Shown: piece by piece, positions 8,976 through 18,256 of the stretch
Layout of the letters: each line of letters begins with the position of its first letter
Numbering within the stretch: the first letter of the stretch is position 1
DNA from: Bacteroidetes bacterium HGW-Bacteroidetes-5
GTDB taxonomy: Bacteria > Bacteroidota > Bacteroidia > Bacteroidales > UBA932
Assembly: GCA_002842515.1 (NCBI GenBank)
Contig: PHDC01000001.1
Span: forward strand, 1,054,001 to 1,118,000
Direction: 5' to 3'
DNA length: 64,000 nucleotides
The notes under the pieces: model-generated
What the model saw: only the letters and a program-made list of their open reading frames with translations
Database searches by the model: none
What the model was told of the DNA's origin: nothing
Position numbers and translations under genes: made by a program

Positions 8976-10926
8976 TAAAGAGACTATAGAGAAAATACTG
9001 GATGCGGCACAAATTGTTGATGTAGTCGGCGATTTTGTTGCATTGCGAAGAAGGGGGGCAAACTATATGGCTTGCTGCCCTTTTCATCACGAAAAGACAC
9101 CCTCCTTCTCTGTCTCTCCCTCTAAAGGGATATTCAAGTGCTTCGGTTGCGGGAAAGCGGGCAACTCGGTAAATTTCATTATGGAGCACGAACAGCTGGG
9201 TTATGTTGATGCTCTTAAGTTCCTCGGAAGAAAGTACTCCATAGAGATAGCAGACAGGGAGGAGACAGAGCAGGATGCCCAGAACAGATTAAGGTCGGAA
9301 TCTCTGTTGGCAGTCACCCAGTTTGCTCAGGAGTTCTACACAGACTCTCTCTGGAATACAGATCAGGGTGTAGCTATAGGGCTGAGTTATTTTAAGGAGA
9401 GAGGTTTCGACGAGGCTCTTATTAAAAAATTTATGCTGGGTTGGGCCCCTTCAGGCAGAGACTCACTAAGTAAAGCAGCTCTAAAAGCGGGTTACAAAAA
9501 GGAGTTTCTTATTGCCGCAGGTCTCTCAGTAGAGAGGGACTCAGATAAAGAGCTCACAGACCGTTTTTACGACAGAGTTATGTTCCCTGTCCACTCAATC
9601 TCCGGACGGGCTATTGCTTTTGGAGGCAGGACACTGCGTGCAGATAAAACCGTCGCAAAATATATTAACTCTCCCGAGACAGAGATCTATATTAAGAGTA
9701 GGACTCTATATGGGATTTTCTTTGCAAAGAGCTCCATCACCAAGATGCAGAAATGCTATCTGGTTGAGGGTTATACCGATGTTTTGGCATTTCACAAATC
9801 TGGTGTAGAGAATGTAGTGGCTTCAAGCGGCACATCCCTTACCACTGAGCAGATCCGTCTCATAAAACGATTTGCCCCAGAGGTGACAATTCTTTACGAC
9901 GGAGATGCAGCCGGTATCAAGGCCTCTTTACGGGGTATTGATATGCTTCTGGAGGAGGGTCTCCGCATTAAAGTGGTTCTCTTCCCCGATGGAGAGGATC
10001 CGGACTCCTTTGCAAGAAAAAACAGCCCTGAAGTTCTCAAACAATTTCTCCAGGATAATCAGGAAGATTTCATAGCTTTTAAAACCAGACTGCTATCTGC
10101 AGAGACAAAAAAGGATCCTATTAAGAGGGCTCAGCTTATTCAGGAGGTGGTTGCCAGCATAGCGGTAATCCCGGATGCCATAAGCAGGGCTGTCTACATC
10201 GAGGAGTGCTCTACCAGACTAAATATCTCGGAGGAGATTCTCTCTACCGAGGTTAAGAAGTTGCGCAAAAAGAGGCAGTACGGAGCCTACTCAACTGAGT
10301 ATACCCCTGCTCCCGAGCCGGGAGTTCCGCTCTATTTTCCTGTTCTTGAGACAGGAGAGAGGCTGCCCGAATTTATCACCAACACCTATTGTGAACCTGC
10401 AGAGAGGGAACTTCTCTACTATCTAATAAAATTCGGCGAGCATCCACTCTATGGAGCAGACGAAGAGAATCCGGCATCGGTCACTGTCTCTCAGTTTATT
10501 CTCACAGAGCTCTCAAATGACGATCTTGAACTTCAGAACCTTATATACAAAAACATCTTCGACGAGTACTATCTTGTAAAGGAGATTGGTCAGCAAGAGA
10601 TTCAAAAACACTTTCTGAACCACAGAAATCAGGATTTTGTAAATGTGGTGCTGGATCTTCTCCATAAGGAGCATAACCTCACAATCAAACAATTTGTTGC
10701 CGAGATACCTCCGGAGGAGCATCTGCTCTCTACAATGGTCCCTAAATCTATACTCATCTATAAGGCAAAAATTACTTCAATAGCCTATCAAAATCTCTGT
10801 AAAGATCTCTCCCAGGCAGAGAAAGAGAGGGACAGTATCCGGCAGAACGAGCTTATGGAGCAGCTTCAGATATTGATGCACATTCGCAACTCCTTCTCCA
10901 GGGAGCTTAAGAGATTGACCATTTAA
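8968..10926 (+). CDS. dnaG: DNA primase
   Basis: 652-residue primase that makes RNA primers at the replication fork with DnaB (also in this window). The N-terminal zinc finger is [16 protein letters not shown] followed by [11 protein letters not shown]; the TOPRIM core shows [14 protein letters not shown] and the acidic DGDAAGIKA. The C-terminal third should hold the helicase-binding domain. I start it at ATG 8968 ([11 protein letters not shown]), the usual DnaG N-terminus; the open frame extends 21 codons upstream but that part lies inside trpS. It overlaps trpS by 8 bases. Confidence 0.96.
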   Translation: MISKETIEKILDAAQIVDVVGDFVALRRRGANYMACCPFHHEKTPSFSVSPSKGIFKCFGCGKAGNSVNFIMEHEQLGYVDALKFLGRKYSIEIADREETEQDAQNRLRSESLLAVTQFAQEFYTDSLWNTDQGVAIGLSYFKERGFDEALIKKFMLGWAPSGRDSLSKAALKAGYKKEFLIAAGLSVERDSDKELTDRFYDRVMFPVHSISGRAIAFGGRTLRADKTVAKYINSPETEIYIKSRTLYGIFFAKSSITKMQKCYLVEGYTDVLAFHKSGVENVVASSGTSLTTEQIRLIKRFAPEVTILYDGDAAGIKASLRGIDMLLEEGLRIKVVLFPDGEDPDSFARKNSPEVLKQFLQDNQEDFIAFKTRLLSAETKKDPIKRAQLIQEVVASIAVIPDAISRAVYIEECSTRLNISEEILSTEVKKLRKKRQYGAYSTEYTPAPEPGVPLYFPVLETGERLPEFITNTYCEPAERELLYYLIKFGEHPLYGADEENPASVTVSQFILTELSNDDLELQNLIYKNIFDEYYLVKEIGQQEIQKHFLNHRNQDFVNVVLDLLHKEHNLTIKQFVAEIPPEEHLLSTMVPKSILIYKAKITSIAYQNLCKDLSQAEKERDSIRQNELMEQLQILMHIRNSFSRELKRLTI

Positions 10927-10935
10927 GATTTTTTT

Positions 10936-10943
10936 TAACTTTG
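10936..10943 (+). promoter_or_regulatory. Putative -7 promoter element for metG
   Basis: TAACTTTG matches TAnnTTTG. An ATTG lies at 10914-10917, 18 bases upstream, as a possible -33 element. The box is just after the dnaG stop and 21 bases before the metG ATG, so metG may be expressed independently of dnaG. Confidence 0.5.
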
Positions 10944-10964
10944 TCGCCTAAAATTTTCCAACCG

Positions 10965-13022
10965 ATGAACAGCAACTTTAAACGACACCTAATCACCGCA
11001 GCTCTGCCCTATGCAAACGGAGCAGTACATATTGGACATCTTGCAGGGGTTTATATTCCTGCCGACATCTATGCAAGATATCTGCGAATGCGGGGAGAGG
11101 ATGTCCGTTTTATCTGCGGGTCGGACGAGCACGGGGTTCCAATTACCATAAAGGCAAAACAGAACAACTGCACTCCTCAGGAGATTGTGGACAAATACCA
11201 CCTTATCATTAAAGACTCATTTGAGAGGCTTGGAATCAGTTTTGACATCTACTCCAGAACAAGCTCTGCAATACACCATAAAACAGCATCTGAGTTCTTT
11301 AAAAAGCTATATAGTGAGGGGAAGTTCATAGAGAGGGAGAGCGAGCAGTATTACGATGAGCAGGCTAACCAGTTTCTTGCAGACAGATATATCTGCGGAA
11401 CCTGTCCAAAATGTATGGCAGAGGGGGCATATGGAGACCAGTGCGAGAAGTGCGGCAGTACTTTGAGCCCAACCGAGCTAATAAATCCAAAATCTACCCT
11501 AAGCGGCAATGTGCCCATAATGAAGAGTACTTCACACTGGTATCTGCCTCTTGACCAATATGAGCCCTGGCTTAAAGAGTGGATTCTTGAGGGGCATAAG
11601 GAGTGGAAAGTGAATGTTTACGGGCAGTGTAAATCGTGGCTCGATGGCGGGTTACAACCCAGGGCTGTGAGCCGTGACCTTGACTGGGGAGTTCCGGTTC
11701 CTGTGGATGGTGCAGATGGCAAAGTTCTCTATGTTTGGTTTGATGCCCCTATCGGTTACATATCCAATACTATAGAGCTTATGCCAAACGACTGGGAGAG
11801 GTGGTGGAAGAGTGAAGATACCAAGCTTGTACACTTTATAGGTAAAGACAATATTGTTTTCCACTGTATTGTTTTCCCGGCTATGCTCAAAGCGTACGGT
11901 GATGGTTACATCCTTCCCGAGAATGTGCCTGCAAATGAGTTTCTCAACCTTGAGGGGAATAAAATATCTACATCCCGTAACTGGGCAGTGTGGCTTCACG
12001 AATATCTGGACGAGTTTCCGGGTAAGGAGGATGTGTTGAGATATGTACTCTGTGCAAATGCTCCCGAAACAAAGGATAACGACTTCACCTGGAAAGATTT
12101 CCAGACCAGAAACAACAGTGAACTGGTGGGAATTTTTGGTAATTTCGTGAACAGGGCAGTAGTTCTAACCCATAAATATTTTGAGGGGGAGACTCCGGCC
12201 GCACTAAACTGTTTAGCTATTGATGATGAAGTTCTCTCTCAGATTCCTATCCTTAAAAAGAGCATAGAGGATAATCTGGAAAACTATAAGTTTCGCGAAG
12301 CTCTGCGCGAGGCTATGAACCTGGCCCGTCTTGGAAATAAGTACCTTACAGATACAGAACCCTGGAAGGTTGTTAAAACAGATCCGGAGAGGGTTGCAAC
12401 CATTCTAAACATCTCTCTGCAGATATGTGCCAACCTGGCAATAGCATTTGAGCCGATACTTCCGCATACAACCAAAAAACTGCGCTATATACTCAATATG
12501 AAAACCAGCCGCTGGGAAGAGTTCGGGAATATCTCGATTCTTCATCCAGGGCATAAACTCAACGAAGCAACTCTGCTCTTTGAGAAGATTGAAGATGGCG
12601 AAATAGAGTTTCAGATAGCAAAGTTGCAGGCAACTAAAAATTCAAATGAGGCAACAGCCGTTATTGACCAGAAGAGCCCGCTAATGCCGCTCAAGCCTGA
12701 GTGCACCTATGAGCAGTTCTCAGAGATGGATATCCGCACCGCAACGGTACTTGAGGCAGAGAGGGTGCCAAAAACAGATAAGCTTCTTAAGTTAACAATA
12801 GATACAGGACTTGATATCCGCACTATTGTATCCGGGATAGCCGAGTACTACTCTGTGGAAGAGATGGTTGGTAAACAGATCTGCATACTTGCAAATCTGG
12901 CTCCTAGAAAGATCAAAGGGATCGAATCCAAAGGTATGATTCTTATGGCCAAAGAGGAGAACGGCAAAATGAAGATTGTAAGCCCCGAACAGAGGCTGGA
13001 GAACGGTTCTGCTATCAGCTGA
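10965..13022 (+). CDS. metG: Methionine--tRNA ligase with C-terminal tRNA-binding domain
   Basis: 685-residue MetRS. The HIGH motif is in [16 protein letters not shown], the zinc knuckle cysteines are in CGTCPKCM and DQCEKCGS, and [11 protein letters not shown] takes the KMSKS place. Residues from about 580 ([19 protein letters not shown]) form an EMAP-II/Trbp111-type OB fold that dimerises and binds tRNA. ATG 10965 ([15 protein letters not shown]) is chosen over TTG 10941, which is inside the promoter-like box. The 3' end overlaps the convergent HU-domain gene by 8 bases, leaving no room for a separate terminator. Confidence 0.97.
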   Translation: MNSNFKRHLITAALPYANGAVHIGHLAGVYIPADIYARYLRMRGEDVRFICGSDEHGVPITIKAKQNNCTPQEIVDKYHLIIKDSFERLGISFDIYSRTSSAIHHKTASEFFKKLYSEGKFIERESEQYYDEQANQFLADRYICGTCPKCMAEGAYGDQCEKCGSTLSPTELINPKSTLSGNVPIMKSTSHWYLPLDQYEPWLKEWILEGHKEWKVNVYGQCKSWLDGGLQPRAVSRDLDWGVPVPVDGADGKVLYVWFDAPIGYISNTIELMPNDWERWWKSEDTKLVHFIGKDNIVFHCIVFPAMLKAYGDGYILPENVPANEFLNLEGNKISTSRNWAVWLHEYLDEFPGKEDVLRYVLCANAPETKDNDFTWKDFQTRNNSELVGIFGNFVNRAVVLTHKYFEGETPAALNCLAIDDEVLSQIPILKKSIEDNLENYKFREALREAMNLARLGNKYLTDTEPWKVVKTDPERVATILNISLQICANLAIAFEPILPHTTKKLRYILNMKTSRWEEFGNISILHPGHKLNEATLLFEKIEDGEIEFQIAKLQATKNSNEATAVIDQKSPLMPLKPECTYEQFSEMDIRTATVLEAERVPKTDKLLKLTIDTGLDIRTIVSGIAEYYSVEEMVGKQICILANLAPRKIKGIESKGMILMAKEENGKMKIVSPEQRLENGSAIS

Positions 13023-14019
13023 GTTTTAGAATCTCCCTCTCCTCTTTTGAGTAGAGTATCCACTCAAGTATCGGACGAAGTTCATCCTTGAACACTATCA
13101 AAAGCGCAATTACTGCGATGAGCAGGAATGTGAGCACCAGTATCGTTATAAACCTCTTAACAAATTTGTTGCCCCCCTTTTTATCTTCAGCTTTTAGAGA
13201 AGTAGCTGCGACAGGTTGTACTTTTGGAGCAGTAGCTGCGACAGGTTGCACTTTTGGTGCAGTAGCAATAACCGGTTCCGGTTTTGGAGGTGTAACTTTA
13301 ATAGGTTCCGGCTTAGGTGCAATCACCTGTTGCGGTTCCTGAATCACATCTTCGTCTATTGATATAAGATCTTCAAGCCCTCTCTCACTATTATCTGCAG
13401 AAATTTCAGATTCTATAACCTCCTCCATCTGTGGCTCAGGAATAACTTCCGGATTAAACTCCTCTGAACCTGCCTCGTCAATTATGCTCTCGATATCGGT
13501 GCCCAAGCCGGTCAATCCAAGAAGATCTTTAGGTATCCCTTTGAAAAATCTCTCTACAGGTTTCCCGGTAAGCTTCTCTACCTCTCCTTTTTTTGAGAGG
13601 ACTTTAATATTAATAGGGGCAAGGCCGTAACCCTCTACATAATTGAAAAGATCTTTGTCTGCCACAAAGAAGTAGTCATTTTGCTCTGTGGCTCTCATAG
13701 TACCGAAGCCGGGAATCTTATATGTTTTGTTTGTGCTAAGATCTACCTTGAGTCTTTTAACAAACTCGGCAATCTCGTGCTTTGCAATTTCAATTGAGAC
13801 TCCCCTGTCATCTGCATATCTTATTTCCAGAAGCCCGTCATTCCAACTCTCACTGGAACGAAACAGTATTCTCCTGAATGGGGGGTGAATAACCAAAGCC
13901 CTGTCCGAAAAGACAGATGGTGCCATCTCTGCAATAAAACTTCCCATACCGGGCAGTGATACTCTGTCATTTTCGAGTATAAGCTCCTTGAGAATATTTG
14001 AGAAAAGGGTAATATCCAT
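13015..14019 (-). CDS. HU-CCDC81-type domain membrane protein
   Basis: 334 residues. The N-terminus ([20 protein letters not shown], then [21 protein letters not shown]) resembles two tandem HU-like domains of the Bacteroidota HU-CCDC81 family, probably residues 1-150. A Pro/Val/Ala-rich linker built from 10-residue repeats ([14 protein letters not shown]) covers about 234-273, followed by one membrane helix ([20 protein letters not shown]) and a short tail. Related proteins usually end in an SPOR peptidoglycan-binding domain; none is visible after the helix here. The function is unknown; a link between DNA-like binding modules and the envelope is only an inference. Its 3' end overlaps metG by 8 bases. 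Confidence 0.72.
   Translation of the reverse strand: MDITLFSNILKELILENDRVSLPGMGSFIAEMAPSVFSDRALVIHPPFRRILFRSSESWNDGLLEIRYADDRGVSIEIAKHEIAEFVKRLKVDLSTNKTYKIPGFGTMRATEQNDYFFVADKDLFNYVEGYGLAPINIKVLSKKGEVEKLTGKPVERFFKGIPKDLLGLTGLGTDIESIIDEAGSEEFNPEVIPEPQMEEVIESEISADNSERGLEDLISIDEDVIQEPQQVIAPKPEPIKVTPPKPEPVIATAPKVQPVAATAPKVQPVAATSLKAEDKKGGNKFVKRFITILVLTFLLIAVIALLIVFKDELRPILEWILYSKEEREILKLS
13201..13320 (-). repeat. Four 30-bp tandem repeats inside the HU-domain gene
   Basis: Exactly 30-bp period: units at 13201-13230, 13231-13260, 13261-13290 and 13291-13320. The first two differ at only two positions; the last two are more diverged. Each encodes a ten-residue unit such as [10 protein letters not shown] in the linker before the membrane helix. 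Because the period is a multiple of three, copy-number change would alter linker length without breaking the frame. Confidence 0.88.
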
Positions 14020-14036
14020 ATTTGGTTGCTATTGTG

Positions 14037-14044
14037 CAAAGTTA
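14037..14044 (-). promoter_or_regulatory. Putative -7 promoter element for the HU-domain gene
   Basis: TAACTTTG on the minus strand matches TAnnTTTG and ends 17 bases before the ATG at 14019. No convincing -33 element was found. Confidence 0.45.
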
Positions 14045-14101
14045 AAAAAAATGTAACTAAAATGATGATATTTTAAAAATCTCAAAAATTGTGATAAAAG
14101 A

Positions 14102-14133
14102 TTTGCAGTTTTATAAAATTCCATTTACATTTG
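14102..14133 (+). promoter_or_regulatory. tRNA-Asn promoter
   Basis: TTTG at 14102-14105, a 20-base spacer, and TACATTTG at 14126-14133 match the full Bacteroidota -33/-7 consensus. The tRNA starts 25 bases downstream. This is the best two-part promoter match in the window. Confidence 0.8.
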
Positions 14134-14158
14134 CAGTCCCAAAAAGGGAAAAACAAAT

Positions 14159-14232
14159 TCCTCGTTAGCTCAGTTGGTTAGAGCACCTGACTGTTAATCA
14201 GGGGGTCCTAGGTTCAAGTCCTAGACGAGGAG
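14159..14232 (+). tRNA. tRNA-Asn (anticodon GTT)
   Basis: 74 bases fold as a standard cloverleaf: acceptor stem TCCTCGT/ACGAGGA with discriminator G, D arm GCTC/GAGC, anticodon stem CCTGA/TCAGG with loop CTGTTAA (anticodon GTT at 14193-14195), a short variable loop, and T arm CTAGG/CCTAG with TTCAAGT loop. CCA is not encoded. It is a single tRNA gene with its own promoter and terminator. Confidence 0.97.
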
Positions 14233-14241
14233 CTTAGAATT

Positions 14242-14278
14242 AAAAGAGTTACAGCGTTAATATGTTGTAACTCTTTTT
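14242..14278 (+). terminator. Intrinsic terminator after tRNA-Asn
   Basis: A perfect 12-bp stem, AAAAGAGTTACA (14242-14253) with TGTAACTCTTTT (14266-14277), encloses a 12-base loop and ends in a T run. It starts 10 bases after the tRNA. Confidence 0.85.
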
Positions 14279-14575
14279 CATTTGCATACGATTTGCATAA
14301 AATACCCCTCTATATAAATTTAGCCGTAGGGATAAATTAATTTTAACAGAAATAAAACTTTCAAATGTATAAGCGCGGAATACGAAGAAATTACTAAACA
14401 ATCGAAATATATTGTGGGAAAACAAATTATCATACTATTAATTTTTTATTTATATTTAAACGTCAAAAGATTAGTGATAAAAATGAATAAAACAACGACG
14501 TAAAATTATATTCAAAATAAAACGAAAGAGAAGGAGCCTAAAGAATCATTTTTTTTTATAAAACCCAAGAATACT
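14279..14575. other. AT-rich gene-free stretch after tRNA-Asn
   Basis: About 300 bases with no credible ORF. A 9-bp direct repeat ATTTGCATA occurs at 14280-14288 and 14291-14299. The stretch is noticeably richer in A+T than the housekeeping DNA on either side. No integrase, no second copy of the tRNA 3' end and no inverted repeats of a mobile element were seen. It probably contains the promoter of the FISUMP lipoprotein, but no clean TAnnTTTG box was found close to that gene. Confidence 0.5.
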
Positions 14576-15277
14576 ATGAATTTTTTTAAAGCTATTATCC
14601 TGTTAATCATTCTAGGTGTAATGTTTTGTTTTACATTTAGTTGTAAGAAAGATTCTCCAAAACTTAATCCTACCGGTACTGTCTCCGACATTGACGGTAA
14701 TGTGTATAAAACAGTAACAATTGGTACACAGGTATGGATGGCCGTAAACCTGAAAACAACTAAGTATCGGAATGGCAATTCAATAGGCACAACTAATCCA
14801 GCTACATTGAATATTTCTGCTGAAAGCACACCAAAATATCAATGGGCTAATTACGGTATTGAGAGTAATGTTGCGACTTATGGTAGGTTGTATACATGGC
14901 ATACAGCAACAGATAGTAGAGGGATATGTCCAACAGGATGGCATTTGCCTAGTGATGCGGAATGGACAACATTGACTACATTTTTAGGAGGAAATAGCAT
15001 AGCAGGCGGCAAGCTTAAAGAAGCAGGTACAAGCCACTGGTTAAGTCCTAATACAGGCGCAACCAATAGCTCCGGTTTCACAGCCCTTCCAGGTAGCGAC
15101 CGTCTCAGCAGTGGAGCATTCTACGATTTTGGCTACTACGGTGGCTGGTGGAGTTCTACTGAGTCCGGTGCAATCTACGCCGGGTTCTGGTCAATTTTAT
15201 ACAGTACCAGCGAAGTATCCAGAAACAACAGCTATAAGACCTTCGGGTTTTCTGTTCGTTGTTTGAGGGATAACTAG
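14576..15277 (+). CDS. FISUMP-domain lipoprotein
   Basis: 233 residues. The N-terminus MNFFKAIILLIILGVMFCF leads to a lipobox-like TFSCKKD, so it is probably lipidated at Cys22 and attached to the envelope. The rest is one Fibrobacter succinogenes major paralogous (FISUMP) domain: DIDGNVYKTVTIGTQVWM at the start, GICPTGWHLPSDAEW in the middle, and WWSSTE followed by GFSVRCLRDN at the end. The fold is related to C-type lectin/formylglycine-enzyme folds; the ligand is unknown. The 5' half is strongly AT-rich while about 15040-15245 is clearly richer in G+C, a mosaic look. It stands alone beside tRNA-Asn, which suggests acquired DNA. Confidence 0.85.
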   Translation: MNFFKAIILLIILGVMFCFTFSCKKDSPKLNPTGTVSDIDGNVYKTVTIGTQVWMAVNLKTTKYRNGNSIGTTNPATLNISAESTPKYQWANYGIESNVATYGRLYTWHTATDSRGICPTGWHLPSDAEWTTLTTFLGGNSIAGGKLKEAGTSHWLSPNTGATNSSGFTALPGSDRLSSGAFYDFGYYGGWWSSTESGAIYAGFWSILYSTSEVSRNNSYKTFGFSVRCLRDN

Positions 15278-15520
15278 ACAATTTGTCTATTAGGTTATTA
15301 ACGTGAAGCGGTCGAATTTTCTTCAACTATCTTTCTGTGAGAATTTCAGAAAAAACAAAGATCATATCGTATATTCCCTTTTTACAGTTACCCCGTGTGG
15401 CAAATTTATTGATTTGTAATGGTTTTCTCCAGCAAACAAAAACGCAGGGTTTTGTGTTAATATAATTTTGCAATCCTGCGCTTAAATTTACCCGGCTAAA
15501 CAATTAATAAGAGTAATATA
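15275..15520. other. Intergenic stretch with palindrome at the FISUMP stop codon
   Basis: A perfect inverted repeat TAGACAATTTGTCTA (15275-15289) begins at the stop codon and could form a 6-bp hairpin with a three-base loop; there is no T run, so termination is uncertain. Further on, CGCAGG (15443-15448) and CCTGCG (15475-15480) frame TAATTTTG (15463-15470), a TAnnTTTG match 50 bases before the next start codon. No gene is seen. Confidence 0.4.
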
Positions 15521-16195
15521 ATGGAAAGAGAATCAGTAAACACATCTATTGAATGTAAGATAGAGTGTGCAGCCTCCTCCAAAACCGCTTATGGAGATAA
15601 GAGTATTAGCATCCTGAAAGAAAAATTTCTATTTGTTTTGTGTCTGGTAACTCTTTTTAGTTTTCAAGCGTTTTCGCAATCAAAATATGAAAAAGAGTTC
15701 CGTATTAAGGAGTCAGATGTGCCATCTAGAGCTCTCTCTTTTGTTGACTCAATAACCTTCGACTCCAAAGTTAAATGGTACAAGGAGATAGGTTTAGACC
15801 ATATTACATTCGAGGCTAAAGCAATTTCAAATAAAGAGAGGCACAGCATTGAGTTTTCTGAGAACGGAATATTTCAGGATGTTGAAATTGAGGTAGATGT
15901 ATCCAAAATTCCTTCTGATATCTATACAAAAATAACAGGATTTTTGACTCTAAGTCACAAAAAACACAAAATAGAGAAAGTTCAAATACAGTACACCGGA
16001 GAACGAGATTCTGCTCTGATGTTTTTAAGAGAAAACAGGAATAACTCTAAGGGCATTACAATAAGTTATGAGGTCATTATCTCTACAAAAATGGATGGGA
16101 ATTTTGTTATGATGGAGTATCTTTTTTCTGCAAAAGGTGAATATCTGCAAAGCAAACAAATAATCTCTAAAAGAAAAGATACGATTGATTACTAA
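15521..16195 (+). CDS. Unknown exported protein
   Basis: 224 residues, family not recognised. A hydrophobic segment FLFVLCLVTLFSFQAFSQS (about residues 36-54) looks like a signal peptide with cleavage after AFS, but it is preceded by about 35 hydrophilic residues and there is no ATG closer to it. Either the start is non-AUG near LKEKF or the protein has an unusually long leader. The mature part (about 170 residues) is mixed alpha/beta, with charged repeats such as KERHSIEFSENGIFQDVEIEVD, suggesting a periplasmic protein of the PepSY/BLIP-like size class; I do not assign it. It is two bases upstream of the DUF2490 gene, so the pair is probably one operon. Confidence 0.7.
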   Translation: MERESVNTSIECKIECAASSKTAYGDKSISILKEKFLFVLCLVTLFSFQAFSQSKYEKEFRIKESDVPSRALSFVDSITFDSKVKWYKEIGLDHITFEAKAISNKERHSIEFSENGIFQDVEIEVDVSKIPSDIYTKITGFLTLSHKKHKIEKVQIQYTGERDSALMFLRENRNNSKGITISYEVIISTKMDGNFVMMEYLFSAKGEYLQSKQIISKRKDTIDY

Positions 16196-16197
16196 AT

Positions 16198-16860
16198 ATG
16201 AAAAGACTCTCTATTATACTCATATTATCTGCATTTTCGGTTATTTGTGCCGCTCAAACCGGCAATCAGTATGGAGTTATGCCATCGATAAACTTACTTA
16301 AGCAATTCCCTAAAAACTGGTCAACAAACTTTAAGCTTGAGTCAAGGCAATCTATTTATAACCAAGTGCTGAAATATGATTATTTGCTAACAGAGCTATC
16401 CTTGGTAATAACAAAACGGATTGCGCCAAATATAACATTAGGTGCCGGTTATTTAATAAGGGCAGAAGATGATGAATTTAAAAACAGAGTTATACAACAG
16501 ATTAGTTTTGGCAAAAAGTATCCCGGCTTTCGTATGGCACACAGGTTTATGACTGACCAAACTTTTGGAAAGAGCTCCGACACTGAACTTAGACTCCGGT
16601 ACCGGATATCATCCGAGATTCCTTTGGAAGGAGAGTCAATTGATGTGAAAGAGTATTATCTTAAAATCAATAATGAATATCTTAACTCTTGGCAAAAAAG
16701 TGATTACGACCTGGAAATCAGATTAGGGGCTCTTTTGGGTTACTCTATCTCTTCTATTAATGATCTGGAAATTGGGATAGACTATAGGTTAGACTCATTT
16801 ATTAGCGGGAATAGAAGAGAGAGAATTTGGCTAAGCATAAACTTTTTCCACTCTTTATGA
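16198..16860 (+). CDS. DUF2490 family outer-membrane beta-barrel protein
   Basis: 220 residues with a clear signal peptide (MKRLSIILILSAFSVICAAQ). The remainder alternates amphipathic strands with aromatic ends (NWSTNFKLESRQSIYNQ, LRLRYRISSEIPL, LEIGIDYRL) and finishes in RRERIWLSINFFHSL, matching the DUF2490 family of small predicted barrels. The final aromatic residue region fits an outer-membrane insertion signal. Substrate unknown. It follows the unknown exported protein by two bases; together they may be a small envelope module. A convergent MFS gene ends 39 bases beyond. Confidence 0.72.
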   Translation: MKRLSIILILSAFSVICAAQTGNQYGVMPSINLLKQFPKNWSTNFKLESRQSIYNQVLKYDYLLTELSLVITKRIAPNITLGAGYLIRAEDDEFKNRVIQQISFGKKYPGFRMAHRFMTDQTFGKSSDTELRLRYRISSEIPLEGESIDVKEYYLKINNEYLNSWQKSDYDLEIRLGALLGYSISSINDLEIGIDYRLDSFISGNRRERIWLSINFFHSL

Positions 16861-16899
16861 AATGTCGATATAAAATCTCAAAATTTAACAGAAAAGTGA

Positions 16900-18162
16900 C
16901 TATCGTTTATTACTAAGAAAAAGCGTTAACACAAAACCTATTGCAAGAAGTATGGTCCCTATTGAAAATGCGTAATTAGCCGCGTCTTGCGGAAAATTGT
17001 CCTTCATAAACCCTACTATCTGCGGACCAAGAACACCCCCGGCCGACCAGGCAGTTAGAATGGCTCCGTAGACTACCGGCATCAGCCTGTCAGAAAAAAC
17101 CTCTCTGATGTAGGCCGGCATCGTTCCGAATCCACCTCCGTAACATAGCAAAACATAGCAGACAAGCAGTGCAAAGATGTAGGGGTTTGTAACAAAGAGC
17201 AGAGTTACAAACACAATAAGCTGACTCCCTAATATCAATCTAAAAGTCTGAATCCGTCCAATCCTGTCTGATACTCCTCCCCAGAAAAATCGGCCTATTC
17301 CGTTAAAAATTGAGCTAACGGCAATGAGTGTACCTCCTATTGCCGCAAGCGAAACAGGGTCACCACCCGGTCTGTAGAGGCTCCACAGATCCTGCATCAT
17401 AGGTGACTGGAAACTGATAAACATTATACCAGCAGTGATATTAACAAAGAAAACTACCCAAATCATTAGGAACTTTAATGTAAAAATGGCCTCTGTGGCG
17501 GTAATCTCTTCTCCCTTGCTGTTATCTGTTGCAGATATTTTTGCAGGGGGTGTATAGCCTTCGGGCAAGTACCCGGCTTGCGGTTGTTTAATAAAGAGGG
17601 CGGCAATAAAGCCAAGTAGCAGAATTATTGCGCCAATTATAAAAAACGAGGTGATAAGATTGCCATCTGCAATGTTCAAAACAGTAGGGGCAATAAATTT
17701 AGACATTACCAGAGCTCCAAAGCCAAACCCCATAACCACCATTCCGGTAACGAAACCCTGTTTGTCCGGAAACCATTTTGATGCCGAAATTACCGGAGTC
17801 ACATAGCTCATTCCAATACCCCACCCGCCAACAACTCCAAACCCTAAAATTAGAGCCGGCAAACTATGGAATTTAAGTGCCAGGCTTCCCAGAACAAACC
17901 CTGTCCCGTACATAATTGCACCAATAACAGCCAGTTTTGTAGGCCCAAATTTTGGAAGGTTTATCCCACTCCAGGCAGCAGAGATTCCAAGAAATAGGAT
18001 ATTGGTACTAAAGACCCAGGCCACACCCGAGTTTGACCATCCATACGCCTCAACGATGGGCTTTTGAAAAAAGCTCCAGGAGTATACAGTCCCCAGAACA
18101 ATCATTAAAATTGTTCCCATCACAGCCACCAGCCACCGGTTTCGAATTGGAGCTACAATCAT
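16900..18162 (-). CDS. MFS transporter, oxalate/formate antiporter-like
   Basis: 420 residues with about 12 membrane helices. The start RNRWLVAVMGTILMIVLG and YSWSFFQKPIVEAYGWS and later GGWGIGMSYVTPVISASKWF resemble the OxlT/monocarboxylate branch of the major facilitator superfamily, often annotated as lactate or oxalate:formate antiporter. RFFWGGVSDRIGR is the loop 8-9 signature. A carboxylate substrate is an inference from the family. Divergent from adk; a TACATTTG box on the minus strand at 18208-18201 is a plausible promoter with about a 35-base leader. Confidence 0.8.
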   Translation of the reverse strand: MIVAPIRNRWLVAVMGTILMIVLGTVYSWSFFQKPIVEAYGWSNSGVAWVFSTNILFLGISAAWSGINLPKFGPTKLAVIGAIMYGTGFVLGSLALKFHSLPALILGFGVVGGWGIGMSYVTPVISASKWFPDKQGFVTGMVVMGFGFGALVMSKFIAPTVLNIADGNLITSFFIIGAIILLLGFIAALFIKQPQAGYLPEGYTPPAKISATDNSKGEEITATEAIFTLKFLMIWVVFFVNITAGIMFISFQSPMMQDLWSLYRPGGDPVSLAAIGGTLIAVSSIFNGIGRFFWGGVSDRIGRIQTFRLILGSQLIVFVTLLFVTNPYIFALLVCYVLLCYGGGFGTMPAYIREVFSDRLMPVVYGAILTAWSAGGVLGPQIVGFMKDNFPQDAANYAFSIGTILLAIGFVLTLFLSNKR

Positions 18163-18200
18163 ACGATTTTTTAATTATTAGGTTTAGTAATATAAATCTG

Positions 18201-18208
18201 CAAATGTA
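18201..18208 (-). promoter_or_regulatory. Putative -7 promoter element for the MFS gene
   Basis: TACATTTG on the minus strand matches TAnnTTTG; the MFS start codon is 38 bases downstream. No clear -33 element. Confidence 0.45.
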
Positions 18209-18210
18209 AA

Positions 18211-18241
18211 TTTAGTTTAAATATTAAAATTATTATATTTG
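18211..18241 (+). promoter_or_regulatory. Putative adk promoter
   Basis: TATATTTG at 18234-18241 matches the -7 consensus, with TTTA at 18211-18214 nineteen bases upstream as an imperfect -33 element. The adk ATG is 15 bases after the box. Confidence 0.55.
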
Positions 18242-18256
18242 GTTAAAACTATCCTT

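Noticed and set aside
14225..14300. Integration site (att) at the 3' end of tRNA-Asn
   Set aside because: No second copy of the tRNA end and no integrase were found; the 9-bp repeat ATTTGCATA is too short to count.
15040..15520. Diversity-generating retroelement at the FISUMP gene
   Set aside because: The C-terminal codon pattern is suggestive, but no second near-identical copy and no reverse transcriptase gene lie in the window, so I did not annotate a DGR.
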